From Vombatus ursinus (lineage: Eukaryota; Chordata; Mammalia; Diprotodontia; Vombatidae): a stretch of 64,000 nucleotides of DNA. The notes under the pieces were generated by a model, which did no database searches, was not told the origin of the DNA, and saw only the letters and a program-made list of their open reading frames with translations. Positions 46,335-57,714 of this stretch are shown piece by piece. The position numbers and the translations under genes were made by a program. Location: positions 6,779,490 through 6,843,489 of the forward strand of contig NW_020954687.1 of the NCBI RefSeq assembly GCF_900497805.2. The letters are read 5' to 3'. The first letter of the stretch is position 1, and every line of letters begins with the position of its first letter.

Positions 46335-47320
46335 ATCTTTCCAAAAGGAAAAAAAATAGTACTAAATGACATAAATTAAATTTTAGCTAAGTGCACCCAA
46401 GATTAGGAGGGAAGCAGAAAACTTGGAAAGAATTTTTATAACCAGTGTCTCTGATAAAGGCCTCATTTCTAAAATATATAGAGAACTGAGTCACATTTAT
46501 AAGAATACAAGTCATTCCTCAATTGATAAATGGTTGAAGGATATGAACAGGCAGTTTTCAGATGAAGAAATTAAAGCTATCTCTAGTCATATAAAAAAAT
46601 GCTCTAAATCACTAGTGATTAGAGAAATGTAAATCAAAACAACTCCAAGGTACCACATCACACCTATCAGATTGGCTAACATGACAGAACGGGAAAATGA
46701 TAAATGCTGGAGAAGATGTGGGAAAATTGGGACACTAATGCATTGTTGGTGGAGTTGTAAACTGATCCAACCATTCTGGAGAGTCATTTGAAACTATGCC
46801 CAAAGGGTTATAAAAATGTGCATACCCTTTGACCCAGCAATAGCACTTCTAGGACTGTATCCCAAAGAGATCATACAAATGGGAAAAGGACCCACATGTA
46901 CAAAAATATTTGACACAGCTCTTTTTTAGCAGTGGCAAAGAATTGAAAATAGAGGGGATGCCCATCAATTGGAGAATGGCTGAAGAAGTTGTGGTATATG
47001 GTATACTATTGGGCTATAAGACATGATGAGCAGGCAGACTTCAGAAAAATCTGGAAAAACTTATATGAACTGATGCTGAGTGAAATGAGCAGAACCAGGA
47101 GAACATTGTACACAGTAACAGCCACATTGTGCTGTGACTGACTTTGATAGACTCATCTTCTCTCAGCAATGCAAGGATCTAAGTCAACTCCAAAGGGCCC
47201 ATGATGGAAAATGCTATCCACATCCAGAAAAAGAACTATGTAGTCTTAATGCAGATCGAAGCATGTTATTTGATCTCTCTTTTTTTCTTTTTGTTTTTGT
47301 TTGTTTCTTCTGTCTCATGG
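46335..47320 (+). mobile_element. 5'-truncated L1 (ORF2 C-terminus and 3' UTR)
   Basis: The plus strand encodes the last quarter of L1 ORF2. A 69-codon stretch (46423-46632) stays open and contains the ORF2p signature KWLKDMNRQFSDEEI, followed by decayed sequence matching the conserved end ('caaccattctggagagtcat', 'gaggggatgcccatcaattg'). The 3' UTR begins about 47130 and ends in T-rich sequence near 47310, where a second L1 tail starts. Confidence 0.82.
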
Positions 47321-47324
47321 TTTC

Positions 47325-47640
47325 TCCCATTGGAGAATGTTATTGTACTATAAGAAATGATGAGCAGGATGCTCTCAGAAAAACCTGGAAAGATTTGCAT
47401 GGGCTGATACAAAGTGAAATATACTGTGTACAAAGTAACAGCAATATTCTAAGATGATCAGCTGTGAATGACTCAGCTATTCTCAGTAATACAACAATCC
47501 AAGACAACTCTCAAGGACTTACGATGAAAAATGCTATCCAACTCCAGAGAAAGAACTGATGGTGTCTAAATACAAATTGAAGCATACTTCATTTAATTTT
47601 TAAAAAAATTTAAAAATAAAAATTTTATCAATCTGGAAAA
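47325..47640 (+). mobile_element. Second L1 3' end directly following the first
   Basis: 'attggagaatgttattgtac', 'ataagaaatgatgagcagga', 'gatcagctgtgaatgactca' and the tail 'gaaagaactgatggtgtcta' repeat the last part of ORF2 and the 3' UTR. It belongs to a different L1 subfamily from the preceding copy, because the 3' UTRs differ. Confidence 0.75.
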
Positions 47641-50060
47641 ACAAACAAATAACTATGTATAAGCAAGATAAATACAGAAATAAATTGGAAATCATCTGTA
47701 GGACAAATGTACCAGAATTAAGAGAGATCAGGAAAGGCTTCTTGCCGAAATTGGGACTTAAGTGAAGGAATCTAGGGAAGTAAGGAGGCAGTTCCCGGTA
47801 TGGGGACAGTCAGTGATAATGCCCAGAGTCGAGACATGGAGTGTCATGTGTGAGGAGCAGTGGGGAGACCAGTATCACTGGATCACAGAGTACATGGTGG
47901 CGGGGATGGGTAGGAGGTTGATGATGTAATTTGTCAGAAGCCTGAAAAGGCAGAAAGGGGCCAGGTTATTAAGGACTTTGAACATCAAACAGAAGATTTT
48001 ATATCTTATTCTGGAGCACACAGGGAGCCACTGAAGTTGATTAAATAAGGCAGTGACATGGTCAGACTTGTACTTTAGGAAGATCAATTTGACAGCTGAG
48101 GAAAGGATGGCCTAGTGTGGGGAAGAGACTTGAGGCAGGGAAACCACCAGCAAGCTATTTCAATTGTCCAGGAATGAGGTGAAAAGGGCCTGCACCAAGG
48201 TGGTAGCAGTTTCAGAGGGCAGAAGGGAACTTAGAGGCAAAATGTTACAAAAGGAGAAATGACAGGACTTGACAATTGATTGGTTATGGGGGGGTGCGAG
48301 TGAGAAGTTGAGTATGACACATAGGTTGTAAGTCTGGGTGACTGAAAAAAATGTTGGTACTCTCCATAGTAACAGGGAAACTTGGAAAGGGGAATGAGTT
48401 CAGTTTTGGACATGTTGAACTTCAGATATCTAGAGGCCATCTAGTTCAAGATATCCAATAGGTAGTTGGACATATGATACTAGAGGTCATGAGAGAGGTT
48501 AGAGCTGGTCAAATAGATCTTAGAATTATCTGTGTAGAGAGGATAGTTAAATAAATGGGAACTAAATGAGATCACTAAGTAAAACACTATAGAGGGAGAA
48601 AAGAGAAAAGCTCAGGACAGAGCCTGGGGTAGGGAAACAATGAGGGAGGGATAAAGGGGAGAAACACATGGTTAATGGGAATGACTTAGATGAAGATTTA
48701 GCAGAGGAGACTAAAAAGAGTGGTCAGAAAGGCAGGAGGAGAACCAGGTGAAAGCAGTGTCACAAACCTAGAGAGAATTGGGGGAGAAAAATGAGCTGTT
48801 TTTGAAACATATTGAGTTAAAGATATCTATAGGCCATCCAACTGAAAGTGTCCAACAGGCAGCTGGTGATGAATTATTGGAGCTAAGAAGAGAGATTATG
48901 GCTGGATATATAAATATTGGAGTCATCTGCATAGAGATAATTAAAACCATGGGAGTTGACTAAGATACCAAGTAAGAAAGTATCAAGAAAGGAGAGGAGA
49001 GCCCAGTGTAGAGAATTAGGTTATATCTTCAATTAGGGGACAGAATAATAATAACTAGCATTTATATTATGCTTTAAAGCTTGCTTACAAATGTTATCTG
49101 AGTTGATCTTTATAACAACACTATGAGGCAGGTGCTATTATTATCTCCATTTTGCAGATGAGGAAGCTGAGGCTGAGAGGTTTTGTCTTAGACAAGATTT
49201 GAACTTGGGTTTTCTTGACTATCCACAGTGGCCTATCTACTAGCTGCACGTGACAAAGAAAACTGAAGCACAATAAGATAGGTAAAGGGAAAACCTAGAG
49301 GGAGTAGCATCACGAAAGCCCAGAAAGGAAAGTGTCTTGGAGGGAAGGGTGATCAACATTGTTAAATGTTGCAGAAAAGTTAAGAAGTGCAAGGAATGAG
49401 AAAGGGCAATTAGATTTGACAGAAAAGAGATTGCTGGAAAATTTGGAGACAGAAGTTTCTATTTAGAAGACAACGAAAGGAGGGGAAATGGAGACGATGA
49501 GAGAATATGATTTTTTTCAAGAGGCTTGGCTGAGAAAGGGAAGAGAGATAAAGGATGAAAATTTGCAGGCTAATAGGGTCTAGTGAGGATTTTTTGAGAT
49601 TTGGAAAACTTGGTATGTTTATGGGCAGGAATAAGGATGAGAGAGTGGAGGAATGATGAGGGCAATCTGCTAGAGAATACAGGAGGTAATTGAGTCAATT
49701 GCACATGTGGAGAGGTTGGCTCCAGTTAGGAGAAGGGCAACCTCTTCATCACAGACTAAAGTAAAGTAGGAAATAATAGGGGTGGATGTTAAAGGGTTTT
49801 GAGATGATGAGAAGAGAATTCTCAGCAAATGACTTAGTTTCTTGGTAAAGAATGAGGCAAGACATATAACTAATGGAGTGGTGGGGAAAAGGATTATAAG
49901 GGAGGCTTGAGTAGTGGAGAGAAAATTTGGAAAAGCTACTGTAGTGAGTATAATAGAGAATCATTAAGCAAGGTGTAAAGGATTGCCTTGCTGAAATGAA
50001 GGCTCAGTCGAGATTAGATAACGTACATTTGTAGTATACCTAGTCATCAGCATGCCTGCT
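47640..50060 (-). repeat. Antisense L2 LINE, probably two copies in series
   Basis: Minus-strand frames at 48087-47875 (SDHVTALFNQLQWLPVCSRI) and 48440-48231 (RYLKFNMSKTELI) are clear L2 ORF2p segments. At 48950-48768 the minus strand again gives the region that precedes RHLKFNMSK, so the same L2 part is present twice: about 47870-48720 and about 48750-49750. Both are on the minus strand, consistent with two insertions or a duplication. Reading frames are broken. Confidence 0.72.
49050..49235 (-). repeat. MIR-type SINE inside the L2 array
   Basis: 'aataactagcatttatatta', 'ttatctccattttgcagatg' and 'gacaagatttgaacttgggt' are a reverse-complement MIR core. Confidence 0.75.
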
Positions 50061-50343
50061 GATGACTTCCTCCTGCTTAGTTCAGCATCTCATGATTAGG
50101 ATTGGAGAGGGCAGGTAATGGGTTAAATCAAGAGTTGGGGTTTGGTAAGGGATGAGTGACTATAGAAGAGGGGACTAAAGAATTCAAGAGTTGAGGATAA
50201 CATAAGGTTAAACTGGTTCACTAAGATGCTAGGGACAAAAAGACAGAAATGAAAATAGTTCTTACCCTCTAGAAATTTAAATTCTTCTGAGATGATGTGA
50301 CATGTACACAGGAAAGTATAATGCAAAGTAAGAAGTAAAGGCA

Positions 50344-50495
50344 GGGGGTAGCTAGGTGGCGCACTGGCCCTGGATTCAGGAGGACCTGGGTTCAAATCCG
50401 GCCTCAGACACTTAACACTTTACCAGCTGTGTGACCCTAGGCAAGTCACTTAACTCCGATTGCTTCACCAAAAAGTAAAAAAAGAAAAAGTAAAG
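50344..50495 (+). repeat. tRNA-derived SINE (short, poly-A type)
   Basis: 'ggggtagctaggtggcgcac', 'gggttcaaatccggcctcag' and 'agctgtgtgaccctaggcaa' with an A-rich tail. The segment 'agtggatagag' is missing after the head. Low divergence suggests a young copy. Confidence 0.88.
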
Positions 50496-51045
50496 AGAGC
50501 CAAAAAGGATGACAGTAGTTGAGTGAGAGAACTAACAGCTGGTGCATCACAAAGGGCTACTCTCAGGAGATGGCAAGGGAACTTCACCTTGAAGGCAAAG
50601 AATCTGAAAAAAGGATAACATGGCCAAGAATGAAGGTAAAAGATACAAAGTAGAAAGTTGCAATAGGTGTATATGAAACAAAAGTTGCATTATCTGGAAC
50701 TAAATAATGTCAAATGAACATAGGAAAAATCATTTGCCCAGGCACATCAACAAGATGTAGGTGGCAACCCAGAACTCCCACTCCCAAAGAATGCTTTGTT
50801 CATTGTCCTGGGTGTTGAACCACTAACTAATGAAACTCCATTGATGCAATCAGTTTATTATGGATTAATGAGTATTCAAAGGATAATACTTGAGGACTCT
50901 TTTCATTTCAGGGAAATCTGTGGGTGAGCATGCCAAGGGTATATGAGGGTTCAGTGGGGTGAACAAAACTGCTCCTAATTCATTAGTAACCAGTGCTATT
51001 CTTTCTGAGTAATTAGAGGCTCTAATTTAACTGAGACGTAGAATT
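50495..51045. other. Unassigned sequence
   Basis: No gene or repeat is recognised. Confidence 0.4.
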
Positions 51046-51190
51046 GCACCATGGGTAGAAGGCCATTCTTACAGTTTGTAACAAACCTGGTTCAAGTCCT
51101 GCCTGACAGGAATTAGCTGGGTGATCATGGACAGGTCACTTAAACTTTCTAGACACCATCACAATTCTTTACAATCTAAAGTTACCAAAG
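51045..51190 (+). repeat. MIR-type SINE (poor match)
   Basis: 'acctggttcaagtcctgcct', 'gaattagctgggtgatcatg' and 'gacaggtcacttaaactttc' outline a decayed plus-strand MIR. Confidence 0.5.
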
Positions 51191-51640
51191 AGTCGTAGCA
51201 CTGAGAGGATGAAATCTCATGTCTGGATCAAACATTGAACTGAGAAAGAAGATAATTTTTAAAAATGTTATTTCCTAATATAAAAAGCTACTTATAAGCA
51301 TTCCTGCTAGCTGGAAAACTGTGTAATTATAATCACTGAGTTGTCCCCTAACAAGACATGAGAAAAATGCATCTCCTTCCTTTTTTTGGTTGGGGAACAG
51401 TGTGTCTACTCTTAGACTCAGCTGATACATTGGCTAGTTGTGTGGAGCCAATTTTATTTTCTTCTTCATCCCTTTGCCAAGGATGATTTGTGGAGTAGCA
51501 AAACTGTGTGCAATGTACTTTGAAATTAAAGTAATGCAAAAATGAAGATATTAATAAAAACAATTTTAAAAAATGAATTCCTACTGCAAAGTAGTATAAG
51601 AGTACATACTGGGTCCCAAAAGCTAGATCACCAGGCATCC
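51190..51640. other. Unassigned sequence
   Basis: I recognise nothing here. A 96-codon minus-strand frame (51348-51638) has no known domain. Confidence 0.4.
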
Positions 51641-52181
51641 CCCAAACCTACTTCCCTTTCCCACCTTTCTCATTTCTATCAATGTTATAATTTTCACAAT
51701 CACTGAAACACAAACCCTTAGACTCATCTCCAGGCCTTCCTTATTCCTCAGCCTATATAGAGTCCTGTCTAGTTTTTCTTCAAAATGATTTTCACATCCA
51801 TCTCTTCTTTTCAGTTCCCATGGTTGCTATCATATATGGCTGTAGAAGCTTCTAAATAAGTTTCTTAGCCTTCAGTTTTTATTCTTTTTAATCTATCCTA
51901 TATGTTACCATAAGACTCCTGGATCATTGCCTTCATCATATCACTCCCTCATTCATAAACCTTTAGTGATAACCCACTATAGAAAGGAAAAAATCTAAAA
52001 CCCTCAGTATGGCATTCAAGGTCCTCAATAATCTACATTTAACCTAACTTTCCAATTTTATCTCCCACTATTCTTCACTTTGAACACTTTGCTCGACTAG
52101 GCAAGTCTTATCACACCTGAAACAAACCATGATTGTTTCAATGATCCCTCTATGTCCTTTATTTATATAGATCTCTGCATC

Positions 52182-52632
52182 TGCTATCCATCTCCAGAGA
52201 AAGAACTGATATTGTCTGAATATAAACTGAAACATGTTTTTCCTTCTTCTTTCTTTCTCTCATTCTTATTAGAGTCTTCTTGTACAAAATGACTAATATG
52301 AAAATGTTTTACATGATTGCACATGTATAAGGTACATCGGATTGCTTACTATCTCAGGGAGGGAGGGATAGAATTTGGAACTCAAAACTTTTTTTTTTGC
52401 TTTTTTTGTAAGGCAATCGGGATTAAGTGACTTGCCCAGGGTCACATAGCTAGTAAGTGGCATGTGTCTAAGGCTGGATTTGAACTCAGGTCCTCCTGAC
52501 TCCAAGGCCAGAGCTCTACTTACTGTGCCACCTAGCTGTCCCTGGAACTCAAAACTTTTTAAAAACATTTAAAAAATGATTTTAACATGTGTTTGGGGGG
52601 AAATAAAATATTATATAAAAATAAAAAAATAA
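52182..52632 (+). mobile_element. 5'-truncated L1 3' UTR inside the L2
   Basis: 'ctatccatctccagagaaag', 'ctgatattgtctgaatataa', 'cttgtacaaaatgactaata', then after the SINE 'aaaaacatttaaaaaatgat' and the tail 'gggggaaataaaatatt' are a marsupial L1 3' UTR with its tail. Flanks 'atctctgcat' (52171-52180) and 'atctatgcat' (52633-52642) form a duplication with one mismatch. Confidence 0.82.
52394..52542 (-). repeat. SINE inside the L1 tail, perfect 18-bp duplication
   Basis: TGGAACTCAAAACTTTTT occurs at 52376-52393 and 52543-52560. Between them lies a complete reverse-complement tRNA-SINE. It is the youngest of the three nested layers. Confidence 0.95.
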
Positions 52633-52859
52633 ATCTATGCATAAGCATTCCTCTCCAACCATCTAAATCTTATCTATTCTTCAAGTCTACCTCCAAGAAG
52701 TCTTCTCAGAACTTAGACCACCTCAGCTTATATTGATCTTTCCTTTCTCTGATCTAAAACACTCATTATGTCTATCATTCATCTTAGCACTTAGTCATAA
52801 TTACTGGGTTCTGTTATTTTAAATTGATATTTAAATATATATATATAAATTCCATAATT

Positions 52860-53265
52860 ATACTATATGTTAATACAAAGAGGGAGAGAATATCTGGGGA
52901 AATGAATATTAAGAAAGGCTTTATTCAGAAGATGGTAACCGAGTTAGGCCTTGAAGGATGATTCTCAGGGGGAGAATTGAGGAGGAAATAAACCCAGTCA
53001 TGGAAGATGGCACTGGAGTAAAAAGCTCTAAAGTATATGGAAGTAGCTATTAGTCCAATTTGCCTCGAACATAGGGGAACAATGCAAAATAAGGCCAAAA
53101 AAGGTAGGAAGGAGGCCAATTGAAGGAAACCTTTAATGCCAGCCTGGGGAGTTTACATTTTATCTTAGAGTGAACTGAAGGTTTTTGAGCATGGGAGTGT
53201 CACAAAAGACCTGGTAATTAGAAAGAATATTCTGGTCGATATGAGGAAGTTGGTTGGAATGAATG
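52860..53265. repeat. Probable ancient repeat, family not named
   Basis: 'gagttaggccttgaaggatg' and 'ggtttttgagcatgggagtg' resemble phrases found in old mammalian interspersed repeats. I cannot fix strand or family. Confidence 0.35.
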
Positions 53266-53389
53266 AATGCATGAATGAAAAGGCATTGATTAAGTACTTA
53301 CTATAGAGGGTAGATGGAAAGAGTTCATATTTTAACAATCAAGGCAAGAGGTGATGAGGAATCCAACTAGGAGGTTAACAATGTGGACA

Positions 53390-53515
53390 GAAGCACCAGC
53401 CCTGGATTCAGGAGGACCTGAGTTCAAATCCGGCCTCAGACACATAACACTCACTAGCTGTGTGACTCTGGGCAAGTCACTTACCCCCCACTGCCCAACC
53501 AAAAAAAAAAAAAAA
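53390..53515 (+). repeat. 5'-truncated tRNA-SINE
   Basis: It starts within the tRNA head ('gcaccagccctggattcagg') and runs through 'ctagctgtgtgactctgggc' to an A tail. AACAATGTGGACAG before it and AACAACATAGACAG after it are a duplication with two differences. Confidence 0.85.
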
Positions 53516-53519
53516 ACAA

Positions 53520-53900
53520 CATAGACAGAGAGAAGAGGATGACACAAGATAGAGGACTAGCATGAAATGAATAGCAGAAAGGAAAAGTGACAAGGTATTA
53601 AAGGGCAGAAGACAGAGAAAAACTAAACTGGTTAACTATGAAATCAAGACGATGAAGATAGGGAAGTAAGACGAGAGCAGGGGTGATGGATGGACTGGGA
53701 GAACAAATTTGGTTGAAAGTATTAGAGGTCATGATGAAGGTGAAGAATAGATGTAGGAGCAATCAAGCATAGAGAGAGATGGAAGGACAGGAAATTATTT
53801 CAGAGAAAGGAATTTCACATAACCAATGCTTGCTGATTGGTTAATTGATCAGTTTAACAGTCTGTGGGGCGACAATCTCATTGAGTGGCTGAAGTAGAGT
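53520..53900. other. Unassigned sequence
   Basis: No gene or assignable repeat. The last ~55 bp to 53960 ('ccttaataaatgtttattga') look like an L2 terminus. Confidence 0.4.
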
Positions 53901-53959
53901 GGAGATGTGCCCTGTATACAACAGAACCTTAATAAATGTTTATTGAGTTGTTAATTGAC

Positions 53960-54470
53960 ATCACTCCTTATATGATAAGCCTGCAATTAGCCTCAGAGTA
54001 TTTCAAGCACATTATTCAACAGAAAAGACTGTCCTGCGTTGAAGAAAAGAAGGGTTAATTCCTTAAATTAAAGAAATAGCCTACTGTTTGACACTGGCTG
54101 GATTGCAGAAATAGCAGGGATGAATCATCACTCACTCATATTCCAACGCGGCTGCTTATCTCTCCCTTTCCATCTAACCCCAAACCCAATATAATTCAGT
54201 TCATTTACAAAGCCAGTCAGCCAACACTTACCAAATGCCTTCTATGTGCTAGGCATTGTGCTAAGCACTGGTGGATCTTATCTTAGTTAATCTTCCATTG
54301 CCACTGTCACAGAGAGGTTTCACTCTCAAACAGGATGGCTTGTGCCTCAGCTTGGTAGATTTCTTTACAATATTACTAATATGCACTTTAGTCACATGGT
54401 AGCCAGGGTATATTTTTGACTGACAAATAAGTCAAGTACATCTTCTAAATAAATCATTAGCTATGGGGGT
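53960..54470. other. Mostly unassigned sequence
   Basis: Only the unnamed repeat at 54225-54290 ('ctatgtgctaggcattgtgc') is recognised. Confidence 0.4.
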
Positions 54471-54715
54471 TTTTTTCATTCTTTTTTGTGTCCCCAGTGA
54501 CTAGCAATCCTTGGCACACAGTAGGCATTTAATCAATGCTTGTTGATTGAATAATAGATAATTCCTCTCCTGCTATCATCCTTCACATTTCATTTCTACT
54601 GCCAGAATCCTTATCACCTCACAGCTAAACTCCCACTGCCAATAGTTTTTTAATTGGTCTCCCTTCCTACAGCCTTTTCACTGCTCTACATCAGACTGGT
54701 CATTCTTCATAGGAT
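54470..54715 (+). repeat. L2 LINE fragments (two pieces)
   Basis: A 3' end ('cttggcacacagtaggcatt', 'taatcaatgcttgttgattg') is followed by an RT-proximal piece ('ttttttaattggtctccctt'). The order is reversed relative to an intact L2, so two copies are involved. Confidence 0.65.
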
Positions 54716-54734
54716 TAGAGCCCAGCTTATATAA

Positions 54735-55025
54735 ATTCACAGATCTATGATCCTGAGAGAGTTCTTAGAGTCCATCTAGTTCAATCAATTCATTTCAGTT
54801 GGAAAACTGAAGAGAAAAAAAAATCCCTTTGTTTCCTCTAAATAAAATAATTCTCATCAATAGCATCAATAGGTAGGAAGGAGGCCAATAGCAGTCTACA
54901 TTTTGCTAAGGTCACTTGCTGGTCCCTTGAGTACAGAGTAGGGCTATTTTCCATTTCAGGAAACTGAAATTCAGGGAATTGCCAGTAACTTACCTAAGTA
55001 TCCATGGTGGAATTTAAACCTGGTG
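54735..55025 (-). repeat. MIR/Ther-type SINE, interrupted
   Basis: 'gatctatgatcctgagagag' and 'tctagttcaatcaattcatt' open a reverse-complement MIR. A second core-like stretch ('ttcaggaaactgaaattcag') lies at 54955-55025. Confidence 0.55.
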
Positions 55026-55039
55026 GTCATTCTAAGAAC

Positions 55040-55345
55040 AATAACAAGCACAATAATCACAACCACCACCACTATTACCATGATCTTCACCATAATATGT
55101 ATATAGCACCTACTATGTACCAAGCACTATACTTGTAAGTGCTTTACAAATGTAAACATGATATCATTTGATCCTCACAACAGCCCTGGGAGGTAGGTGC
55201 TACTATTATCTCCATTTTACAGCTGAGGAGACTAAGGCAAACAGTTAAGTGGCTTGCCCAAGTTCACACAGCTAGTAAGTACCTGAGACTTCCTGACTCC
55301 AGGGCCAGCTCTCTATTAATTGTACTATTTAGCTACCCACACTAC
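55040..55345 (-). repeat. MIR-type SINE, full length
   Basis: 'ttgatcctcacaacagccct', 'gtgctactattatctccatt', 'tcacacagctagtaagtacc' and 'ctccagggccagctctctat' span the element in reverse. Confidence 0.82.
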
Positions 55346-55374
55346 CACACTGTTTTCCACATATAGCTGCTAAG

Positions 55375-55815
55375 TAAATATTCCTGAAGCACTACGTCAA
55401 TCCAGTAAACATCCTTTTCAAAAACCTTCATTAGCTCCCCAGTTAATAAAATACAGATTTGTTAACCTTGAATTCAAGACTTTCTATATCAACAACATAC
55501 CCATAGGGTACATTTCCAGCCTTATGTCCCAACACCCTCCCAAATGAACCTTATCCTCTGGCCAGATTGAATAACTTGACATTCCTTAAACATGTCTTAT
55601 GTGCTTCTGTACTTCTACAGTGTAAAATGGTATAGAATCTCTGTCGTTGCTCATTATGTGCTCTTGTTTTGAAATACCCTGACTCACCCACCCCTTTCTG
55701 CCTGAGAAAATTCTACCTCTCCTTAACAGCTCAGATAAAATATCATCTCCTCCATGAAGCCTGTACCAATTACCCTAAATCGAAATAATTCCACTCTCCT
55801 CTGATTTCTAACAGT
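55375..55815 (+). repeat. L2 LINE, ORF2 end
   Basis: 'accttcattagctccccagt', 'ccttgaattcaagactttct', 'aacagctcagataaaatatc' and 'catctcctccatgaagcctg' are L2 ORF2 C-terminal sequence in the right order. Confidence 0.75.
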
Positions 55816-55819
55816 TTGT

Positions 55820-55918
55820 AATGATAATAATAATAATAATAATAATAATTTTAGTAGTAGTGGTGGTGGTGGTACTGCTAATAGTAGTAGCAGCAGCAGT
55901 AATAGCAATAGTAATAGC
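55820..55918 (+). repeat. Trinucleotide repeat (AAT/AGT/GGT/AGC)
   Basis: About 100 bp of mixed NNT/NGC triplets. The minus-strand frame across it is a run of leucines (55723-56019), an artefact of the repeat. It merges on the right into an antisense MIR-like end (55918-55990, 'aaagttcgcaaagtgctttg'). Confidence 0.85.
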
Positions 55919-55989
55919 CAGCATTCACATAGCACCTTAAAGTTCGCAAAGTGCTTTGTATATGTTATTTCATTTGATATTCCCAACAT

Positions 55990-56455
55990 AGCAGTTATCA
56001 TTTGTTTCTTCAGAGGCATTCTTCAAGCTCTCTTTATATCAAATGGATATCAGTAGAGGTTAGGAGCCATCCATTGGTTGTCCTTAACCCCAATTACATG
56101 GCCAGCCCACCTTTTTCAGTAATGCCTCTTTCTGGTAATGTCCTTTATGTCACTACTTTCATGCAGTTATACATTGCTAATATACTATATTAGCAATGAT
56201 CATGCTCAGCATGTACCTTTCCATTGCCTTTTGGATGACCCTCAACTTTAATTCTTTGGAGACCAATATTTCATGAATCACAATCATAAAATAATGGAGT
56301 CATTACCACATGAGATATGGAGTCATTTCTAGATTACATTCTATATAAAGTATAACATCTTGCAAACACTAGAGAAATCTTATCATCCAATTATATAAAC
56401 TACACTTCTATTGTCCTTCTTGTGAAGTGGCTTTAGGAAAGCTATTCCAATCATT
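55990..56455. other. Unassigned sequence
   Basis: No gene or repeat that I can name. Confidence 0.4.
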
Positions 56456-56459
56456 CATT

Positions 56460-57480
56460 TTCTTTTATTGTTATTATTATTGTTAAATTTTATTTTTAAC
56501 TTATGGAATAAAACAAGCATTTCCATAACATAGTACAATAAAGAGATGATTGCACATGAAACTGCAAATCTATTATGCACAACTTGTTATTCCTTTCAAA
56601 TATACAAAATTATCATGTAAATTTCTTTTTTTCTCTTCCCTCCACCCTGCCCTGGTGATGCCTACTATTAGACATAAATAATTAGACATAAATAGGTGCG
56701 TGTGTGTCTATACATACATACATATATAATTATTTTATACATATTTCTACTTATCAGTTCTTCCTCTGGATACAGGTAGCAACTTTCTTCATATATCCTT
56801 TATAGTTAATTTAGATATTTATAGTAGTCAAAATAACCTGCTTCTTCAAAGTCACTCTTTTTTTAAAAATTTTTTTTTAGGTAATTGGAGTTAAGTGACT
56901 TGCCCAGGGTCACACAGCTGGTAAGTGTCAAGTGTTTGGTCAGAGGCCAGATTTGAACTCAGGTCCTCCTGATTTCAGGGCTGGTGCTCTATCCCCTGCG
57001 CCACCTAGCTACCCCCTCAAAGTCTTTCTTAAAACAATATTGTTACTGTATACAATTTTCTCTTGGTTTTGCTCATTTTGCTCTTCGTTGTTTTGTACAA
57101 GTCTTTCCATGTTTTTCTAAAATCATTGAACTCATCATTTCTTATAGCACAGTAGTATTCAATCACAATCACGTACCACAACTTGTTCAGCCATTGACTA
57201 ATTGATAGGCATCCCTGCAATTTCCAGTTCTTTGCCACTGCAAAGAGAACTGCTATAAACATTTTGGAACATAGAAGTTGTTTTCCTTTTCCCTTAATTA
57301 TCTTCAAAAATAGACCAGTAAGGGGTATTTCTGGGTCAAAGGGTGTAGAGAGCTTAATAACTCTTTGGGCATAATTCTAGATTGTTCTCCAAAATGGTTG
57401 GATCAGTTCACAATTCCACCAACAATGAATTAGTGTTCCAATTTTTCCACATCCAACAATCATTCATTTTTAAATGATAG
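56460..57480 (-). mobile_element. Antisense L1 (ORF2 C-terminus and 3' UTR), split by a SINE
   Basis: The plus strand runs 'cttatcagttcttcctctgg', then after the SINE 'cattgaactcatcatttctt', 'cacaacttgttcagccattg', 'gggtatttctgggtcaaagg' and 'ccaaaatggttggatcagtt', i.e. the 3' UTR and the last ~450 bp of ORF2 in reverse. A minus-strand frame (57307-57029) still reads as L1 ORF2p end sequence (YYCAIRNDEF...KTWKDLY). Confidence 0.82.
56868..57016 (-). repeat. tRNA-derived SINE inside the antisense L1
   Basis: Reverse complement from 'gtaattggagttaagtgact' to 'gcgccacctagctacccc'. TCAAAGTC occurs just before the T-rich tail and again right after the element, consistent with a partly decayed duplication. 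Confidence 0.88.
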
Positions 57481-57714
57481 CAACAGATTGTTGGTTTTCA
57501 TTTTTGTTTTTAATATTTCTTGAATTTCTTATGGAGTTCCAGAATGAAGTTTAAGGAAGATTTTTTAAAGAATGAATTTTGCTTTCAATGACCATAAAAA
57601 TAAAAACTAAATTAAAAAATTTTGAAATCCAAAGGCTTAAATTCAATAATAGTTATTATATAGATAATGACTTTTAAAAAATTGTTTAATTCAAATGACC
57701 ACTTCCAAGTCCAT

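Larger units (their letters stand above)
51640..52830 (+). repeat. L2 LINE interrupted by an L1 tail
   Basis: Left part (51640-52170): 'tagactcatctccaggcctt', 'taagactcctggatcattgc', 'tggcattcaaggtcctcaat'. Right part (52633-52830): 'tcttcaagtctacctccaag', 'gaagtcttctcagaacttag'. In L2 ORF2 these parts are adjacent, so the L1 inserted between them. It is the oldest layer of a three-level nest. Confidence 0.75.

Noticed and set aside
46423-46632. 69-codon frame as a host gene
   Set aside because: It is the C-terminal part of L1 ORF2p.
55723-56019. Leucine-rich frame as a signal or membrane protein
   Set aside because: It is a triplet repeat read in one frame.
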